7,168 nt of DNA from DASRDE01 sp035652755 (GTDB lineage: Bacteria; Vulcanimicrobiota; Vulcanimicrobiia; Vulcanimicrobiales; Vulcanimicrobiaceae): assembly GCA_035652755.1 (NCBI GenBank), contig DASRDE010000207.1:1-7168 (forward strand). Direction: 5' to 3'. A program made the translations under genes and the position numbers. The notes beneath the pieces were generated by a model. The model was not told the origin of the DNA, searched no databases, and worked only from the letters and a program-made list of their open reading frames with translations. Of this stretch, positions 1 to 7,168 are shown one piece after another; positions within the stretch are counted from its first letter, which is position 1, and each line of letters opens with the position of its first letter.

Positions 1-2013
1 GTGAATCGGATCGATCCCCGGACGCGCTACGCCGCGATCGTCCTGTTGATTGCGCTCGTCGCCTGTGCGGCTGTCGCGGTCTTCCGGATCCGCGTCGAAC
101 AGCGCACACAGCGCGTCGAGATCGCGATGGACTACAACGACTTTATCGCTCTGGCGCACTCGTACATCTACAAGCCCGCCGAATTTCTATTGCAGTTGCG
201 CCGCGCGGGGCTCACGTCGCTGGCCTTGAGCGAGGAACTCGGAAGCGCCCTGACCGGATCCGCGAGCGCATCGGCATATGCGATTTCGGGCGTCGCGCTC
301 CAGGATGCCGCACGCGTTTCGGCAATTGCCGACCCGACGCTGGCGGGGCTCGTCCGCAGCAACAGCATCCGCCCGGGTGCGATGTACCTGCTGGTGTACG
401 ACCGCCCGACGTTCGAGCGGTATCTGCAGCAGCTGCCGCTGCACTTCGAGCGGTCAGGAATTCGCGTTCTGCACGCGAGCCCGCCGTACGTGATCGCGCT
501 GCGTACGCAGTCCGACTACTTCAACACCGCCTCCCTGGGCATACCGCAGGATCAGGTCGCGCTGGCGCGCCGCCTGGGTTTTTTCGTCATTCCGCGGTTC
601 CAGAACGACGAGCGGCTCTCTGACGGACAGATCGCGTCGATGTTCTCGTCCGTGCGGGCCGGCAAATGGGTCTCGACGGTTATCTTCTTCGGTCTTCGCA
701 ATCAGGTGCTCGGATATCCCGACCACGTCCCCGACACCGCCGCGGCGATTGAAGCGCGAAAGGCCTTGAACTTCGGCGTCATCGAGACGTACGACGCGTC
801 GCAAGTGCAGAAGGGCAACGTCGAGCTGGCACGCCTGATTCCGGGCAGAATCGTCCGCGTTCAGGCGATCGGCAAGCTCGAGCTGGACAAATTAACCGTC
901 CCGCAAATCGTGGCACGATATGAATTGGGCGTGCGGGAACGCAATGTCCGCGTCGTCTATTTGCGCCCATTCCCTCATCAGTTCGAGAACCGCTCGATAG
1001 AAGCGACTAACGTCGAACTCGTCCGCGAGCTCGCCTCGGACCTGCGTTCGCACGGCTTTCGCTTGGGGCGCGCCGCACCGGTGCCGCTCTATCGCGGCAA
1101 CAGCCGAATTCTCGTGGGCATCGCCGCGCTCGCCGTCCCGTCGATCTTCGTGCTGCTGCTCGCATGGTACGGGTGGTACAAGCCCGGGTGGGCGGTGGCT
1201 GCGTATGCGCTGACGGTCGCGGTGTACGGCGCGGGGATCGCGGTTCATCACGACCTGCTCGCGCGCTCGGCAATCGCGCTGGCGGGCGCACTGCTTTTCT
1301 CGGCCGCGGCATTCAGTATTTTGAGCGGCGCGTTTGCCGAAGCGCCGCAGGCTCGAATGCCGCAGCAGATCGGACGAAGCCTGCGGCATACGTTAGCCGC
1401 GACGGGAGTTGCGCTTGCCGGTGCGCTGGTCGTCATCGGCCTGTTGAGCTCGCCGCTGCTCATGGAAGAAGTGGAGACCTTTCGCGGCGTGAAACTGGTC
1501 TTGGCCGCGCCGCCGATCATCGCGCTGCTGCTGTACCTGTTCACCGATCGCTTCGGTTCAGGTAACCAGCGCCCATGGCAGACGTTCGCATCGCCCGTTC
1601 GCATCTACCAGCTGCTGCTGGCGTGCGCGGTGCTCGGAATCGGTGCGCTCGTGCTGGTACGCAGCGGAAACCAAAGCGACATCGCTCCGTCGGCGTTCGA
1701 ATTGTCGCTTCGCCACCATCTCACCGCGCTGTTGAGCGTCCGTCCGCGTTTCAAGGAGTTTCTGATCGGTTTCCCGCTGCTGATGCTGCTTCCGGCCCTC
1801 CTGCCCGCGCACCGCCGCGCCGCGGGCGTGCTGCTCGCGCTGGGGATCGGCGTGGGGATCGGAGACGTCATCGATACGTTTTCCCACTTGCATACGCCGG
1901 TGCTGATCTCGCTGCTGCGCGTCTTTAACGGGCTGGTGATCGGCGTGGTGGTGGGAATCGCCGCTATCGCGATCTACCGCGCGCTTCTGCGCAGGTACGC
2001 GCCCGCAGCGTAG
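1..2013 (+). CDS. DUF5693 family polytopic membrane protein, csaB-linked
   Basis: This 670-residue protein probably acts in the cell envelope; its biochemical role is not established. One hydrophobic helix (about residues 11-28) is followed by a soluble region (about 30-369), inferred to lie outside the cytoplasm. Roughly eight or nine more hydrophobic segments follow between about 370 and 665. The soluble region alternates predicted strands and helices and holds phrases I associate with DUF5693: a Leu-Arg-Arg-Ala-Gly strand start followed by a Ser-Glu-Glu near residues 66-79, and an Arg-Glu-Arg-Asn-Val-Arg-Val-Val-Tyr-Leu-Arg-Pro stretch near 312-323. The family is known as a frequent neighbour of csaB, which is the case here: its TAG overlaps the csaB GTG by one base. 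The GTG start is the first base of the window, so upstream signals, or a slightly earlier start, cannot be seen. The family call is from memory of motifs and context. An envelope-polymer enzyme or a transporter partner of CsaB are both possible. Confidence 0.83.
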   Translation: MNRIDPRTRYAAIVLLIALVACAAVAVFRIRVEQRTQRVEIAMDYNDFIALAHSYIYKPAEFLLQLRRAGLTSLALSEELGSALTGSASASAYAISGVALQDAARVSAIADPTLAGLVRSNSIRPGAMYLLVYDRPTFERYLQQLPLHFERSGIRVLHASPPYVIALRTQSDYFNTASLGIPQDQVALARRLGFFVIPRFQNDERLSDGQIASMFSSVRAGKWVSTVIFFGLRNQVLGYPDHVPDTAAAIEARKALNFGVIETYDASQVQKGNVELARLIPGRIVRVQAIGKLELDKLTVPQIVARYELGVRERNVRVVYLRPFPHQFENRSIEATNVELVRELASDLRSHGFRLGRAAPVPLYRGNSRILVGIAALAVPSIFVLLLAWYGWYKPGWAVAAYALTVAVYGAGIAVHHDLLARSAIALAGALLFSAAAFSILSGAFAEAPQARMPQQIGRSLRHTLAATGVALAGALVVIGLLSSPLLMEEVETFRGVKLVLAAPPIIALLLYLFTDRFGSGNQRPWQTFASPVRIYQLLLACAVLGIGALVLVRSGNQSDIAPSAFELSLRHHLTALLSVRPRFKEFLIGFPLLMLLPALLPAHRRAAGVLLALGIGVGIGDVIDTFSHLHTPVLISLLRVFNGLVIGVVVGIAAIAIYRALLRRYAPAA

Positions 2014-2015
2014 TG
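2011..2015 (+). promoter_or_regulatory. Stop/start overlap coupling DUF5693 gene to csaB
   Basis: The TAG of the DUF5693 gene (2011-2013) shares its last base with the GTG of csaB (2013-2015). No GGAGG-like sequence lies at normal spacing; the nearest purine-rich bit is an AGG about 18-20 bases upstream. Termination-reinitiation is the likely way csaB is translated, which would tie the amounts of the two proteins together. The overlap is seen directly; the coupling is inferred. Confidence 0.7.
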
Positions 2016-3112
2016 CGCTTTTTGATCAGCGGATACTACGGATTCGGCAACCTCGGCGACGAAGCGCTGCTCAAGGTGATCGTTTCACAACTGCGCACGC
2101 GCCGCCCGTACGACCAAATCGACGTGCTCTCCGCGAACGCTCCCGCGACCGCGCACGAACTCTCCGTCGACGCGACGCCGCGCTGGGATGCCAAGGCCGT
2201 GCGTGCGGCTATCGCGCGCGCTGACGTGCTGGTCTCGGGCGGCGGCGGTTTGCTGCAAGATGCCACCAGCCTGCGCAGCCTCGTTTACTACGCGGGCATC
2301 ATCCGTGCTGCCGCGAATGCCGGAAAGAAGACGATGATCTTCGCGCAATCGATCGGCCCGCTCGATTTTTGGGGCAAGCGCGTCGTCAAGGAGTGCTGCA
2401 AGAACGTGACGGCCGCGACCGTGCGGGACTCGCGATCCGCGGCGCTGCTTCGCTCGATCGTCTCTGGCTTACGCGTCGAACAAGCCGCCGATCCCGTCTT
2501 TTTATACGACGCTGCCGAGCAGGACGTGGATCTTGCGGCCGAAGGCTTGGGCCCCCAAAGCGATCCGCTCGTGATCGTGAGCGTACGTAAAGCCGCCGGG
2601 CTGAAGGACCGGGTCGACGTTATCGCCCGCGCCGTGGATCGCCTCGCGGCGGAGCACGGCGCGCGGGTTGCATTTCTGCCGCTCGGCGGCGCGGCCGACG
2701 CCGAAGTTTCGGCGCTCGTGATCCGCAAGTGCAAGAGCGCTCCGGTTCTGCTTCCGGAATGTTCGCTCGCACGCGCCGCCAACGTCATCCGCACCGCGAA
2801 GGCCGTCGTCGGCATGCGGCTGCACGCGCTGATTCTTGCCGCCCGCTACGGCGTTCCGTTCGTCGCGATTCCGTACGATCCGAAGGTCACCGCGCTCTGC
2901 GACGACTTGGCCTACCCGCTCGAACCGCTGTTCGTGCTCAACCCTTCGAGCATCAAGCCCACGCCCCAGGAAACCGACGCGCTCATCGATCGCTTTTGGT
3001 CGCAGCGGGAAGCGTTGTCCGCGCATCTGCTCGGGGCCGGCGAACGTTTGCGCGCCCTGGCGCTGCGCAACTTCGAGGTGCTGGACGAGGTTGCCGAAGG
3101 GAAAGGAGCACC

Positions 3113-3116
<4 letters not shown>
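2013..3116 (+). CDS. csaB: Polysaccharide pyruvyl transferase CsaB
   Basis: CsaB-type enzymes transfer a pyruvyl ketal from phosphoenolpyruvate to a sugar of a secondary cell-wall polymer, which then serves as the anchor for SLH-domain S-layer proteins. The 367-residue length fits the family. Visible motifs are the N-terminal Gly-Tyr-Tyr-Gly-Phe-Gly-Asn-Leu-Gly-Asp-Glu-Ala (residues 7-18), the glycine-rich Ser-Gly-Gly-Gly-Gly-Leu-Leu-Gln-Asp (75-83), Gln-Ser-Ile-Gly-Pro (about 112-116), and Gly-Met-Arg-Leu-His-Ala (267-272) followed by a Val-Pro-Phe-Val-Ala-Ile-Pro-Tyr-Asp segment (about 281-289). Together they match a two-domain GT-B-like pyruvyl transferase. There is no signal peptide or membrane helix, so it should be cytoplasmic. 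The GTG start is favoured because the family's first strand and glycine motif begin right after it. It lacks a good ribosome-binding site and probably depends on coupling to gene 1. No SLH protein is in view, so the acceptor polymer is inferred. Confidence 0.93.
3102..3116 (+). promoter_or_regulatory. Ribosome-binding site and GTGA overlap at csaB/ileS junction
   Basis: AAAGGAG at 3102-3108 sits four bases before the ileS GTG (3113-3115). That GTG overlaps the csaB TGA (3114-3116) in a GTGA arrangement. The Shine-Dalgarno sequence lies inside the last csaB codons. It decides the ileS start, because the same reading frame stays open far upstream into csaB by chance. There is no room for a promoter-proximal leader such as a T-box at this junction. 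Confidence 0.85.
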
Positions 3117-5881
<2,765 letters not shown>

Positions 5882-5909
5882 CCTATCTGACCCTGCGGAA
5901 GAATAGACC
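5882..5909 (+). promoter_or_regulatory. 28-bp spacer with weak ribosome-binding site
   Basis: The only gap between genes in the window. It contains no hairpin with a T-run, so I see no terminator after ileS. There is also no recognisable promoter. A purine-rich GGAAGA (5897-5902) lies seven bases before the GTG of the next gene and is a plausible but weak Shine-Dalgarno sequence. An in-frame TAG at 5904-5906 blocks any upstream extension of that gene. Readthrough from ileS is the simplest reading. Confidence 0.5.
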
Positions 5910-7168
5910 GTGGAGCAGCAAAGCGGGCGGAGCAGCGGGGGCTCGATTCAGGGGCTGCAGTGGCTGGAAAAGGCTTTCGCGGGTTTTCCGGGCGCGGTCG
6001 TGGTTATCGATTGCGAACATCGCATTTTGGCGGCGATGGGTTCAGTTTTCGTTTCGGGCGGCCAACACGGCGCGCGTATCATCGGTAAAACGCTCGAGGA
6101 ATACCTTAGCGAGTGCGTTTCCGGTGCCGACCTGCGTACCGAGCGCATCTTGTCGGCGCTATCCGGCACTCCATCCGCATACGAGGCGTGGTTCGGATCG
6201 CGTTGGTATCAAGTACGCGCAGAGCCGTTCCACGATGAGAAGGGCCGAGTAGCCGGCGTTATCGCGCTCGCAGTCGACGCAACGGAACGCAAAGTCGCCG
6301 AGATCGGGCTGGCGCAGCGTGACATGCTCTTGCGCGCGGCGACGTCCGAGGCGCAGATGCTGCTCGTCACGCGCGACTGCGACGACCGCATCACGTTTGC
6401 CGCCGGCAGCCTCATTGCCGAGCTCGGCCTTGACGACGGGCGGTTGATCGGAACGCGGTTCGAAGTGCTGCCGAACAGCGGCGACAGCAATCACCCGTTG
6501 ATTCGCGCGCACTATGCGGCGCGCCAGGGCCGCCGCTCGGACTCGGTCGTCTTTCGGCGCGGCGATCGCATCATCGAAGCGCGCGTCAGTCCTTTCAGCG
6601 ATGAAGCGCGGGGAGTCTCCGGTTCGGTTGCCGTGTGGTTCGACGTGACGCAGCAGCGGCGCGCGGAGCAGCTGCTGCGCCAGCGATACGCTTCGGTCGA
6701 GCTCGCCGCCTCGCACACGCCGAGCGCGCTGTGGGCGATCTCGCGCGACGGCATCGTTACTATGCTCACGGGGCGTGCGCTCGAATCGCTGCGGTGGGAC
6801 CCGGCGCAGATGATCGGAAAACCGATCGAAGAGGCGCTGCGTCTCGCGGGTGCGCCGAACCCCAAGGAACGCGCCGAGATGCACATGGCGGCGCTCGACG
6901 GAAACGCGCGTTCGTACGAAACGCGCTGGGGCGACCTTACCTTCACGCTACACGTCAAGCCGGTGCGCGAGGCCGACGGCGAGATTAGCGGCTTGGTCGG
7001 CATCGCGTACGAAACGACGCAGCAAAAAGAACTGCACGAGCGGGCCGCTTACCTGAGCAATTACGACGTACTCACCGGCATCCCCAATCGCGTGCTGCTG
7101 CGCGAGCTGCTCGCTCAGGCGCTGGCACTCACGCGCGAGCATGGAGCCGGCGCGTCGATCGCCGCCCT
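5910..7168 (+). CDS. Multi-PAS sensor with GGDEF domain (5' part only)
   Basis: The first 419 codons of a signalling protein that runs off the window. No membrane helix or signal peptide is visible, so it should be cytoplasmic. A Gly/Ser-rich start (residues 5-12) leads into three PAS-like units. PAS1 (about 14-126) ends in a Trp-Tyr-Gln-Val-Arg strand and Val-Asp-Ala-Thr-Glu-Arg-Lys. PAS2 (about 135-249) ends in Phe-Asp-Val-Thr-Gln-Gln. PAS3 (about 262-372) has a Trp-Asp-Pro-Ala-Gln-Met-Ile-Gly-Lys-Pro helix (296-305) and ends in Tyr-Glu-Thr-Thr-Gln-Gln. These D-x-T-like ends lead to a short linker, then Tyr-Asp-Val-Leu-Thr-Gly-Ile-Pro-Asn-Arg (385-394), the usual opening of a GGDEF domain. 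The catalytic GGDEF loop and any following EAL domain lie outside, so diguanylate cyclase activity is inferred. PAS ligands cannot be read from sequence. The GTG at 5910 is chosen because a stop lies six bases upstream in frame; the next in-frame ATG would cut into PAS1. Confidence 0.92.
   Translation, partial: MEQQSGRSSGGSIQGLQWLEKAFAGFPGAVVVIDCEHRILAAMGSVFVSGGQHGARIIGKTLEEYLSECVSGADLRTERILSALSGTPSAYEAWFGSRWYQVRAEPFHDEKGRVAGVIALAVDATERKVAEIGLAQRDMLLRAATSEAQMLLVTRDCDDRITFAAGSLIAELGLDDGRLIGTRFEVLPNSGDSNHPLIRAHYAARQGRRSDSVVFRRGDRIIEARVSPFSDEARGVSGSVAVWFDVTQQRRAEQLLRQRYASVELAASHTPSALWAISRDGIVTMLTGRALESLRWDPAQMIGKPIEEALRLAGAPNPKERAEMHMAALDGNARSYETRWGDLTFTLHVKPVREADGEISGLVGIAYETTQQKELHERAAYLSNYDVLTGIPNRVLLRELLAQALALTREHGAGASIAA

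Noticed and set aside
2729..3112. 128-codon upstream extension of the ileS frame
   Set aside because: It lies within csaB in another frame, gives a low-complexity Arg-rich peptide unlike any IleRS, and the GTG at 3113 has a ribosome-binding site and the family's N-terminal sequence.
2900..3112. Possible T-box or other leader before ileS
   Set aside because: The whole stretch is csaB coding sequence with conserved protein features, and ileS starts four bases before the csaB end.
6159..6884. 241-codon open frame on the - strand
   Set aside because: Antisense to the PAS-GGDEF gene, whose + strand frame has clear PAS and GGDEF motifs; no recognisable motif in the antisense product.

Overview
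This GC-rich window holds four genes, all on the + strand and packed almost end to end. They look like one transcription unit or part of one. Every start codon is GTG. No tRNA, rRNA, CRISPR array, insertion sequence, phage gene or large repeat is visible, and the longest non-coding gap inside the window is 28 bp.

Layout: (1) 1-2013 encodes a 670-residue membrane protein of the DUF5693 type, with one N-terminal anchor, a large extracytoplasmic domain and a C-terminal multi-spanning region. (2) 2013-3116 encodes a CsaB-type polysaccharide pyruvyl transferase and overlaps gene 1 by one base. (3) 3113-5881 encodes a complete 922-residue isoleucyl-tRNA synthetase and overlaps csaB by four bases. 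(4) 5910-7168 is the 5' part of a cytoplasmic sensor protein with three PAS-like domains followed by the start of a GGDEF domain, cut by the window end.

How they fit together: the DUF5693/CsaB pair is a known neighbourhood in bacteria that modify a cell-wall-linked polymer with pyruvate so that SLH-domain surface proteins can bind it. I infer that both genes serve cell-envelope assembly. The synthetase is housekeeping and appears translationally coupled to the envelope genes. It has no leader of its own, so there is no room for a T-box. The PAS/GGDEF gene adds a probable cyclic-di-GMP signalling output.

Organism: the high GC, frequent GTG starts, the DUF5693-csaB pair and a bacterial type-1 IleRS with a C-terminal zinc knuckle suggest a high-GC, SLH-type bacterial lineage. 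Eremiobacterota (WPS-2), Armatimonadota or a relative is my low-confidence guess from composition and gene content; no marker here settles it.

The most notable detail is in the IleRS: both class I signature motifs depart from consensus (HMGG instead of HIGH, PMSKS instead of KMSKS), while the rest of the enzyme looks intact. I see no clear evidence for an undescribed defence or mobile system; the window is mostly a core-gene neighbourhood.
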